64,000 nucleotides of DNA, taken from assembly GCA_008933995.1 (NCBI GenBank), contig WARS01000046.1, positions 6,930,026-6,994,025 of the forward strand. Direction: 5' to 3'. The translations under genes and the position numbers were made by a program. Numbering within the stretch: position 1 is the stretch's first letter; each line of letters starts with the position of its first letter. Origin of the DNA: Datnioides undecimradiatus (Eukaryota; Chordata; Actinopteri; Lobotiformes; Datnioididae). Below the pieces are notes generated by a model. It saw only the letters and a program-made list of their open reading frames with translations, ran no database searches and was not told the origin of the DNA. Below are positions 24,717-36,700 of the stretch, one piece after another.

Positions 24717-27700
24717 CTAGGGAAAGATGTAGATTACCAGATTAACGCCATGCTGACAGAAATTCTGCAGTGTGAGTGAGTGTAAGCAGGATTAATGCAT
24801 TTGGGGAAATTACAATTCTTTAATGGCAATTAAATGTTGAACTGATAGAGGAGCAAGAAGAGTTGGGGGCAGTTTTGTCTTGAAACAACGGCATCACAGC
24901 CAATATCCAAATTATATATAAGGCTGCAGCATAGGGTAACTCAAAACTGAGAAGAAACAGCCCTTAACAGAGCGTGCGACCTTTAGCATTGTGAATGTTT
25001 CTGTGTTGTCATAGCTTAAAATAAAAGAAAAAACATTGCACTTAGAATACTTGGCCTACACGCCTCAAATCTTTGTCCCAAATTTGCCATATGCCACAAC
25101 TGCCCCCAGCAACCATGTGTCACAGCGCAAATCTTCAAGTAAAACAATAAGCAGCACTGAGTGGCGTGGATGCTCGGAAAAAGAAAAGAAAAAGAGGGCA
25201 ATGAGTAGACGAGATGTTCATTTTTGTTAAAGAAATCCAAAGAGTTTTACCAAGAGAAGCTGCAGACGCTGCAACTCTGCAGGAAAGCTCAAACGTGGCA
25301 CAATGAAATTAATCAAAAACACAAACTGGGAAAAGTGCCCAAAGCGGTTTTAATCACACAAGGACAGTTCAGGCTCCACTCAGCAGGGGGTATCACAGTG
25401 GTTGACTGCACCACTCAGCCTACACTGTCTATAACTCCCGCACCAAAGCATAGCAAAAAAGCTGCAACTGGCAGAATACGGGGTATTAGAGCTAGCAGGG
25501 AAACAGCCTTATTAATCTGTGGTCCAGGGGATTGCACTGTGGGATTACTGCTGCTGATCCAAAGGTAGCCTCACAGCAATGGCAGAAACAAGCCCTGCTA
25601 ATTAAGGGAAGGAGCTACTTGCCACTTCGCACCTGTCTAGAAAGGATGCACCCACCCACTGCATGCCCCCTCTGCACAAGGAGGAAGAGAGGAGGAGACG
25701 GGAGACAGAGAAGATTAAAGACATGAAAAATACAGATTCTGTGATAAGGGAGAGCGATTTGATGCTAAAAGTAAAGAGCAGTGAAGGGCGCAGTGAGAGA
25801 CAAATTCCTTAATCCCCAGATATGATCTATAGAAAGAAAATCTTCCATAAAGGACAAATAACCTGTGGAGAATATACTTGTGAAGGTCAAATGAGAGGGA
25901 GAGCTAGAGGATACAAATGGTCTGTGAGGAAGTCTCTGTTCTGTTTTCTGTTTTCAGAAAGACTGCAAAATATGTGTCTGTGCCCTAAATTCAACCTCAA
26001 TCCAGCTTCGTCCCCTGTGAGCTCCCTCGCCACATTAGCCCCTCAGCATTACATAACACCTTTCTCACACACATTCACACGTGCATACGCTCACACACAC
26101 GCCTGAATTTAGTCAAGCATAACGGTTTCGTACTGAACTCGCATGTTTGTGGTATTCCCAAACATGCAGCCAAACTTGGAAAGGCAGAGGTAGCGATCCC
26201 AGCTACAGAGATAAACAAGGCTGCAATTTAAGACCCATCACGGGCCGCTTGATCAATGGCTTTCTCTTGGCTGTGTTACGTTTGGCTTGCAGGGTCTCCC
26301 TACAGACAAGTTGTGTTTTCTCTTGCAGCTGTGAAGGCATTTCATTCAAGACTTTCATCGTTCCATCACAGCAGGAGAAAAGGGTAAGACAGGGAAGGCA
26401 GGAAGTGAAATGAGAGAGCACAAAATACAGGTATTGGATAGGTGAGAGGAAATGTGTCAGAGGGGTGAAGGACGAAGAGTTAGGCAGACAGCACTTCACA
26501 TACTTCACATACTCAGAAACACAGAGTATGTGAATCTGAAGGATTGCGTAGCAAAATCCGACCTGAATTTTACGTCTATCTCGATATTTTAAAAGGAAGA
26601 TATCCAACTGTAAAGTTCATTGACAGATATGAGCATCAGAGCCATACATTCTTTTACAAAGTAACTCTTAATTTGTGCACGTGATTATGTGAATTTTATT
26701 TTTGAGGGTTGTTGATTCCTCGCTTTGTTATCAACACCCGGAGTCCGTCATTACCTCCCAAAACAATCTGTACAATTACTCTTTATGTTCTAGACATAAG
26801 GGGGTGTGATAGAGGAGGAGGGCAGCAAAACAAGCGGTAAACAAACACACGTTCATTGCAAGGTTTACACACACGCTTACACAATCTTCACGTCTAATTA
26901 AACTGCACAATGAATCGCACTTGCGCACGTGACGCTTGCGCCGTAAATACATCGACAATCTGTTGCCAGCAGAAATAAAATCCCGTGAAATGAAATCCCG
27001 TGATGCTCAAGAGAACTCCGACTGCCACTGCACGTGACCGTGAAACACAAACTGGCGGGCTGCATGAGAAATTTATGTGTGTGCTGCCTTTGAAGCACGG
27101 GAGCACGTATGCAATATATGTCAGAGACAGCAGAGCAAGAGAGAGACGAAGAGAAAGCTCTCCGGTGGCCCCTAACCTAGATTAGGACCGGAGGGTGTCG
27201 AGTATTTAAATAATGGATGAAGCAACTGCCTTTTTTTCTCCGGTGCAGAATGAGCAACGCTAATGTGAGTACACTAACACAGACGCCACGATAAACATTT
27301 GACTACTGACTCATTTTGCTTCCTGAATCAGTCCCCCTTGCTGACCGGGGGCAGAGAAATCCACGCTCTCCTGGGCTGCGAGACTCCAGAGACCAGCTAT
27401 TTGACAGATGTGTATGCTTGCAGATGGGACAGCACTTGGGTAAAGTTATGACTGAGAGGTAGAGGGCAGGAGGAGGAGGAGAAGATGAGGAGAGGAGGGG
27501 GATAGGGAGATGGAAAAAGAAAAATTATGGGTTGAAGGATGAAGGGGGAGAAGGAGTGTGGAGTTCAGGGTGATGTGTTGTGGTTTATGAGGGGGTGAGG
27601 AAGTGAGAACGAGATGCTGGCAGAGAAAGGTGGGGAAGATGGAGAGAAAAACAAACAGACTGAAAAGACGGAGTGCAAGAGGAAAAACAAACTAGCTCAG

Positions 27701-30700
27701 TGGAATAAATGATATAACAGGAGCTGAGGCAGGTGAGGGTCAACGAAGTTGGAGTAATAGCGTACGAAGGAATGACAAGAGGCGTAACAGAGACAAATGG
27801 TACCTGTGAATGGCGGCAAACAAGTCCTCAGTGGTTCGAGCCCGCGAAGGAGTCGGGGTCACCATGTTCTCCTCAGAGGCCCCGTTGGCTGACGGGGCCG
27901 GAGATGATTCAGCCGTACTGGAGTCGAACACCTCACCTGAGACAGAGAGATATGCAAGTTACGAACACACAGTTACAGGAGAGTAAACACACATGCCTTA
28001 GGTTGACTCAGTACAGCACACACACACACACTCATGAATCCACCATCCCGTCGCTGCCTATACAATCTGAAGTGTTGCGGAGGAGGTGCCGGACTGCCTT
28101 CTTACATTCTCTTTTTGTCTCTCGGTTTGCTCTCTCCTCTTTTCTTCTCCTCCAGTTTAGTCTCTTTTCTGCTCCTCCTCCTCTCAACCTCCGCGCTCAC
28201 GTCTGCGCTTCGAATGCCTGAGCCGCTGCAGGCAGTCTCACTTTGCGCTCTCCCCATCCTCCCCTTCATCCCCTTACCAGATCTGTTCCCCTCCCCTCTG
28301 ATACCATGCAGCCCCTCCCCCTCTCACTCCAACCACGAAATGCATCTCCCCTGGGACACTTGCCCCCCCCCTTACCTCGGAGAGAGAAGACGGGATAGAT
28401 AGGGAGCAGGACGGAAAGAGAGAGAGGGGCTGACTGAGGATGAGAGATTAACAGTAAAGGAGAGGAAAAGGCAGAGAGGCAAAACTGGATATTTGGAAAT
28501 AAGGATGGATGGTGAAGAGGAGTGGAGTAGACAGTGGAGGCTGAGGTGTGCGGTGGAGATCAGAGAAAAATAGCAATGCGGGAAAAAACGAAGGGACAGT
28601 AACCACAAGAGATCTCTGCATATGAAATATAGAAGGATGTGTAGACGAGAGAGAAAGAGAGGATGAGAGAGGCTGCAGCAGTGCTGCCCCAGAGATAAGC
28701 TGTCTCTCCGGCACTATTTTCACAGTTTTCAAGCCTTTAAAAGCTTGTGGTTTCAAGTTTGGATCCATTGCTACAGAGAGCAAAATGAATTTCCCAGCTG
28801 CCTGTGGAGCTGGCCACACAGCTAACAGGCATCAGCATCACTACTGACCATATAGGACTGTGGTAATGGGCTTAACTAACATGCAGATGAAGGTTGCGGC
28901 TGACAACATTTAAAACAGGTGATTTCTCTTCACAACTGCTGTACATTAAATTAAAACTAATAACAATCAGACTCACCAGTGTCATCCTCCTTTGAGCTGA
29001 TGGATCCAGTCGTGCTATTTGTTCCATCTCCCTCCTCCTCCTCTTCATCTTCATGAGCCTCTCCATTGGTACACAGTCCTTGGTCAAGACTTGTCTCCTG
29101 GCCGGCAGAGGGAGGGATTTGGGACTCGTCCTGGCTCACTGTGGATATCTCACTGCTCTCAGCGAGTGGCTCTGAGCTCTCTGAAGTTTCCACTTCCTCC
29201 TGTTGCTCACTTTTACTCTCTTTCTGCTCTTCCTTTATTTGTCTTTGCAGCGCATCTACTTGGTCTTCTGTTTTTGACACACTAGTTGTCTCCTCATGCT
29301 GAGGTGGAACCTGTTCATTCATCACTATTTTGGGGCTAAATGGTGGGAGCAATGAGATTTTGGGTTTCTTGGAGACTGCTGGGGGCTTCTGTTTGACAGG
29401 AGAGCTGTGGGAGCTCTGTGTGGGGTTGAGCAGTGATTCCTGACATTCAACTTTTTCTTTTCCGTTTAAGAGTAAGTGGGTCTGATCCTCAGCCTGTCTG
29501 TTTATGACAGCACTATCTGGTGTGCAATCTGTGATACTGCAGTCTAAAGACAACTCTTCTAGGAGCTTTGACACAGGTGATGGTGAGGAGTTGTGTGAAT
29601 CTTCTTCAGGGCAGCAGTTTGACAGGGGTAACACAATGGGAGACTTTAGATCCTGAAGTGGGTCCACCCCTGTTTCCTGAGCCTCAGTGTGGTCTGGTTT
29701 CCCGTTAATCTCCTTCTCTGGCCGTTTAACAGAGCGGAGCTGAACACTCTGCAGCGCAAATGGGGTGATCAGGGGCTTAGATGACTTTGTAGGGCTGTTG
29801 GAGAGAGCTGGTTTAGGAGGATCTTTCACTGTCTTAACAAAAGATGGGGAGGAAGAAGGTGGTACAAAAGCAGGCAGTGGAGGAGGTGGAGGGGGGCCCA
29901 TGGAGGGTACAGGAGGGGGTGGTGGAGGTGGAGGGCTGATGTTCCCATTGAAGGAAGAACTGGGATGGATTAGCATTTCAGGGGATGGAGGAGGAGGGAA
30001 TTCTGGGGACGTGGAGCAAGGAAGGGGTGGGTTCAGAGATGAACCCTGTGGGGTGGCTGGTAATGGGGGTGCTAGTGGAGGAGTGCCTGCACTGTTACTT
30101 GGTGGTAGAGGAGGAGGGAAGGGTGGAGGAGGGCTTAGAGGGGTGCTGGGAGCTGATGAGGAGCAGAGGGGCAGAGGTGGAGGTGGAGGAGGCCCAGAGC
30201 TTTTAAGTGAATCCGAGGTGTTAGAGGAAAGAGAGGTGGAGGAGGAGGACATGGACACGGAAGAGAGGAGAGATGACTTCCTCTCGGGCACTTTGGGCTT
30301 AGGCCGGGTGCCCGACGGAGACATGGACCTGACAAACGACGGCACTGGGGTTCCAGCTGTCGGGGTGTTGGACTGGCTAGAGTACCCGCTAGATGGGGAG
30401 GTCAGTCTGTGCACCCTGTCTGGTGAGGAGGTGGACATCTTGGGCTTCACTGCCACCTCCCCTTCCTGGCCTGGTGCTCTTGTGGCCTGGCTGTTGTTGT
30501 GAATCTCAACTCCATTCTGCAGTTCTGCAGGACGAGCCCCAGCCGACATGTTGTCTGTGACATGAGCTGGTGGCGTCTGTGCCCTCTGGTCTCCACTGTT
30601 ACGGGGGTAGTCCATGTAGTAGCCCCAGGAATCAGCATAGTCCGAACGCAAGCTACTGGTCTCACTCTGAGCTGGCGTCACATGGCATAGTGAGTATACG

Positions 30701-33700
30701 TTAGACACGCCACCACAGTTGGCGTTAGCTGTTAGTGAAGCTGCAGAGCTGCCTGCACTGATGCTGCTCTGACTGCGTGGCCGTAACACCCAAGGGTCAT
30801 CATAGTCACTGCTTGGGCTGTGAGAGGGTGAAGAAGGTGAGGCCCCTTTCCCTTTCCCTCCCCTTAGGCCCATCTGCAGGCTCTGCTGTAGGCTGGCGAT
30901 TAGAGTCTCATTGAGCATGGCTCCGTTGGGCTCGTTAACGCCGCTGATGGCACTAACACCTCCGAGGGGCTTTTTCGCATTGGGCTTGCGTCTAAGAGAG
31001 TCTGTGCGAGCTGGGGGCAGGGGAGGCTTCTTGGCCTTGCGGAGGGAAATGCTGCGGGACAGGGAGCGATCGCTGTATAAGCTTCCAGAATCCTCCTGAT
31101 TGGCCATCTCGCGGCACTCGTACATGCTGTGCCTGGTGGCCCGTCCAGCCGCCGCGCCATGTCCACTGCCGTGGCTGCGAGAGCGCAGGCCAGAGTCCAT
31201 GTGCATGGAGGTGTAATATCCATCATTGTCCTGGGAATAAAGGGAGCTGGAGTCAGTAGTGGTCCTGGAGGAGAGGTCCAGGCTGCTGTACAGCTGGTTT
31301 ATGGGAGTGGAGCAGCTAGAAGTCAGAGTGCGATGTGGAACCATCACGTTTTCTGGTGTATCGTAGATCCACTGCTCCTCTGGCACACAGGATGGTGGTG
31401 TGGGAGCCAAGGTGCTGTGGCTGTGTACACTGCTGTCTGAGTGCCCTGACTCACTAGCTGGTGCTGTGACTACCATACCGCCATCCTGTGATGCATGAGT
31501 AGGGGTAGAAGTGGCCAGGGCTGGGCAGGTGGAGCTGTGGGTAAAGGCTGTTGAATTGGAGATCAGGGAGTCAGTGTTGGTGGAGGAAGCAAGACTGAGT
31601 GGCCGGGCTGCGGGGTAAGCTGTGGCTGGGGAGTGGGAAACCTGACCAGATGTGTTGAGGGTAATGACCTCAGAGGAACTAGATAAGGTGGCATTAGGGA
31701 TGAGTGAGGTGGAATAGGCGGCATGTGGAGAGACCACACATGCTGGACCACCACCCCAATCACTGGCCTGTGTCCCCCTCAACTCCTGAGACTTGGGCCT
31801 GGACAGGGTGCCTGTCCTTGGGGCATTTCTCATGTGCACCACTGTATCATCAACCTGAAACTTTCCAATCTGCCTCTGAGGTGTTGTTTGCTCCTCTGAC
31901 TTGATGGGGGTGCTGCTATAGATGGGGTCAGCACTGAGGGACACCCTGGCGCCCTGTCGGGGCAGACTGTGAAAACGGGAAGGATCTCCGTTAAAGTGAT
32001 GTGGCAGCATCAAGATCCCGGAGCTGTCACTACTCGAGATGGATATACTTCCTGTTGAGGAGGAAGCGGAAATTCCGGCCATTTGAGCAGCGATTCCCTG
32101 TCCTCTTTGAGCTCGAATTCTCCTCATTGACGGTGGTACAATCTTCACCTCTTCTGTCTGGCAGCTGGAGTCTCTGGTCTGTGAACGTCGGAGCGTTGAG
32201 TTGACGCTCCCTACTCTGCCCAAGGTGGAGTACTGTCCGGGGATGAACATGGAATGTGGCCGGAGCTCTCCGCCGTGTCCTTTTGCTGCTGGCAAAGGAA
32301 GAGAAAAGAAAAATGAGATAAACATATGATTGTTGAAAAGACCTCTTGTTTTTCTCTTCTCGCTCCACTACCTTTCTGCTTCCTCTCTATAACCTCTTCA
32401 GCCACAGTGCCTTCTGCTCCTTTGGCTGAACTGTCATATAAACTGCGGTCACAGAGGAAGCTAATTAATTTGATTTGCTGTAACCCTCGTGCGTTATTAA
32501 CTTCTGGTCTTCTTCATTCGGGAGGAAAGGATATGAGAGAAGACAGAGAGACAGTGATACTATGTTTCCCCTCCTCTTATGCATCTGGCTCAGTCTGACA
32601 GAAAAGCAAATAGCCTGCTGGGGTCCAGGACAGGCAGCTGGTAAGGTATGAGGCAGCCAACAAAACAAACACCTACATGGACATAAACATACACAAAGAC
32701 ACAGGTGCACGCACGCACAGCGTAGACATGGTCATGAGCTGTCATACAGGACACAGCATGCAAAATATGCAGATGAATGTAGAGACAAGGACACACAGAA
32801 ATGCAGATGTCACACAGACACACACACACACAGACACTGAACATACCGGCTAGTAAACAAACAATCTGAAGAATGAGTTGTAAAACGAGAGAGGATGTCT
32901 GGTGTGTCTCCCATCTGTGGTGGCTCTCCTGTTGATGCTCGTATCCCCAAACATACACACTGGTGCGTCCTTTCTTCTCTCGCTCTCTCTCTCTTTCCCT
33001 TCTAGCTCTCCCTAAACCACACATACACTCTCTTCCCCCTTTGCTAAAAGCTGGAGTGACAGCTTGGCTGCTGCTGCTGCTGCGATAGATTAAGCTGCAG
33101 GTCTACTTTTGCAGGCAGCTCTAGTGCAAGGAGAGGGAGGGATGAAGCACTGGGACAATTACCCCGGCCCAGTAATCATGACATTCAGAGGATGCCGTCA
33201 GCTGGGCGCTAACCAGACTTTAAAGCTCTTTTCCTATCTGCCTTGGTGGTCTTATCGCACAGAGAACTGACATTCTCCTTAAACACTGCTGCCATCCTAC
33301 AGCTCAGAGACGTGTAAATAAACATCAGCCATGCGGTGGTGTCAGCACAGCACAGTGTCAGCTTAGTAAGCTTAGCGCTCGCTTAACACCCAGCTCAGCT
33401 GAGTAACTACTGTTAGGGGACCTCTGAACCTCCATATTTGTTATTTAGCATCATCTGTTTGGATGGTTTGAGGATCACATGTTCTAAAAATGACAGTCAA
33501 GAGAAGAGTGCTGTCTTTTAGGTGTCCATGATCAGAGTCCATTGTCTCCTGATCTGTACATGCTGGCCAGCAAGACACACGTGGGACACATTGGAAGATT
33601 ATCAATATGGCTCCAGGACTAAGGCAAGCACACAGACACACAATTAACACACACAATTCATAGACACAGGACTGCAGAAAGTTGACCCCGGGGGATTATG

Positions 33701-36700
33701 GCACAACACACATTAAAGAATGGCAAACCCTGCATTTAACTTCTCCTATGTGACATGATTTTCCGAAAGGCAAAGTCTAAAATGGGTTCCTGTGAGGGCA
33801 AAAGTTTCTAGAGGAGGGGAAAAAGGGCAAAATTGAAACCACAAAAACTACTGAAAAGGATTTCATAACTGGCTCCTGGATGTGGATACGCTCAAAGAGG
33901 GTGGTGGAGAGCAAATGAGGACACTCGGAATGAAAAACTGAAACAGGGAAAGACTGAACAACTGCAGGGCCTTGATCCAACACTGTGGACTCGCATGTGT
34001 CATTTTATCCCTCTCAACATTACTTACGCAGAGCAATAGTGGCAGGGTGAGTTAATTAATAATCCATTCAATGTGTAGTTATTGTCAATAAAAGCATATA
34101 TCCACGCAGAGTTAGGTTACAGGAAACGGTGAGAGAAGGAAGGATGCTTGTCCACAGTGTTGGTACAGGTCTGTGGACAGTAGAGGGCAACATATTGCCC
34201 CACAGTGATCCATACCTAGCTCCTGGTTGATGTTGTCAGGCAGCCCTGATATAGTCTTTCTGCGTTTGACCTTCTTGGGCCGGCGGGACACGGTGTCAGT
34301 GTTAATGAGGGAGCGCCGGATGCTCGCCTGTCGGTCAAACACTGCCCCTGGTAGCCGGGAGGGCGAGAGCAAGGCAGGCGGACACACAGGCAAACAGAAG
34401 TTGGTTAGTTGGAAGGAACAAACTCAACAACATGCAGGAGGGTTTTTTTTCGGTTGAACATGCAACAGTAACAGGGAAAGAAAGAAATACAGGGTCAGCT
34501 CAACCAAATTATAAAAAAACACTTTGTCACCTTGCTTGAACCGTATCTAGTCCTGCAGATAGTTTTGATTTGTTTGTGATGTTTGTGATGCTCAGAACAT
34601 TAAAAAGATTAAAACAAATATTTCTTGACATAAATAGTGACTCGCTGTAATTTTATTTCATTCATCTTACTTCCATTAAAAATTAAATATAGCCCAGCTG
34701 ATAGGGATATCAAGATTTGGGAATTTTAAAAAAATGATTATTTGTCCAAATTTCAACATAATCTTATAATGTAAACAAGAATCTTCATGTGGATCACTCA
34801 GATTTTGTTTATGGTGACATTTTACAGGTAAATGTTTGTGGCCATGACAATGTCTGTTACTTATCAGCCAAAATATAATACAGCGATTCAGATATATCTG
34901 CCAAAAAAGTGGGCAGATATAAAAGCTTGGGAAAGTTATTCTGCTGAGTCCTGCATGGAAATACTTCTAGAGCCGCTTCTGATTCTTTCATGTTAAAACA
35001 AAACAGGCATATATCCAAACTCGGGCAAATAAAACTAAAATGATCTTTATGACATTATTCCACAAGAAGCAAGTAAGAGATTGTTCCTCTGTCATTTGGG
35101 TGAGCTGAGCCTTCAACTTTTTCATCCATCAGCCAAAGTGCCTAAAACACTTTTTACTAGTTTACAGGCCATGCTAATCATTACAGCTCTCAATAAATCA
35201 TTTTTGGCTGATGACTTGTATTTATTTCCAAACGTGTAAACATACATGTAAGATATGTGAGAACATGCAGAGTGCATGCTTTTATCAAAAAGACACACAT
35301 GCATGGGATAGATATGAGGTGAAGCAAACACACACACACACACACAGACACACAGTATTCTATTCTTCTTAATATCCTTCACTCTCTGTCCAGTTTCCCT
35401 GAAGGAAGAGTAATATCTCACTAGAAAGACTGCTCCTCTCTCTGCTATATGGTGAGCTGGTGACAGCCTGCAGGCGTTAGGGAAATAGAAATTGATATGA
35501 GGGCAGATAGTGTCTATCACATTCTCCCCTCAAAGCAACAGAAAAGTCCCTGATCTCCTTCCCTCTGTGTGTGTGTGTGTGTGTTTTACTCTGTCCTTCT
35601 CCATAATCTAACGTGACAGAAGATGAAGCCAACAGTGATTTGTGCGGAGTGGGACCATATTAAGAACTCATTAGTGTGTAAAGGATGACTGGATTGCAGT
35701 TATATTGGTCTTGACAACAGCAAAATTCAGATGCCTGTTCTAAACTGTGATTTTTTTTTATGGTTTTGGACTGTTTCTCATCTTTTTCAACCTCATACAA
35801 GATATCTGAATTTATGTCTTATGAGAGAAATCTTCCCCTGTGTCTATAGGGAAGTATATTATTCAGGAGAACAGGCTAAATGAGATGTTATATCCATAAG
35901 TATGTGAGTGGTGTGTGTGGGGCAGATAACCCTGAGAAATGTGACATACTAACGGGGGAATTGCATCGACACGTTTTGCTGTGTACTGGTGTTCATCTGT
36001 CAAACGCCCTGTGATCTGACATAAAGGCAGTGAAAAGCCTTGACCCCTGAATGAGCTGTCAAACCATTTTCACACACAACTGCTCTCTCACACGCGCATA
36101 AAGAAAGGTGAAGGTCAGCCTCCGAGGAGCATGAAGGAGTGGGAGAGTACACACAGAGGTGCAGGAGGAGATGCAGACATCCATGACTGACACGTACAGT
36201 TTTTTTTTCTCTGTGGACGAGTGGATACGGTAATTGATTAGTCTATATCCACTTAGCCACAGAGGGCTGATGAAAGGGACAGTCTGACATTTGGCTTTGG
36301 CTCATTTCCTGTTTAATGCTGCCTTGCAGAGAGTTAGATGAAGAGACTAATAAAATAACAGATTTTACTGTTTAAAGGCATCATAGCCACCCGTGCAGTG
36401 GTCAGTTGGCCAACAAGTTTTGGATGGATTGTCAAAACATTTGTGCTCCTTCTGACTTTTGGGATCTTGACATTTCCTCTACTGCCACCTGCAGATTGAC
36501 ATTTTTGGCTGTGGGTGGTATAAATTAAAATAACTGTTATAAAAATATTTGAATTTTGCTAATGCTTTGAAATGCACAAGCTGCCCCCAACCCAAGCTGT
36601 TCCTTATAATGTAATATGTAATAGCAAAAATACTCCTCGTGTCAACATGTCAAGCTAAGCAGAGACAGGAAACTGATGCCGACCTTCTCATCTAACTCTC

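Noticed and set aside
25224..25568. A 114-codon + strand frame in the nhsl1 intron
   Set aside because: No splice sites, no family resemblance, and antisense to the gene that spans it.
28034..28819. Several Ser/Pro/Leu-rich frames on both strands
   Set aside because: They follow pyrimidine- or purine-rich intron DNA and have no splice context.
29765..30502. A 245-codon Gly-rich frame on the + strand
   Set aside because: It is the antisense of the poly-proline region of nhsl1; the GGN runs mirror CCN codons.
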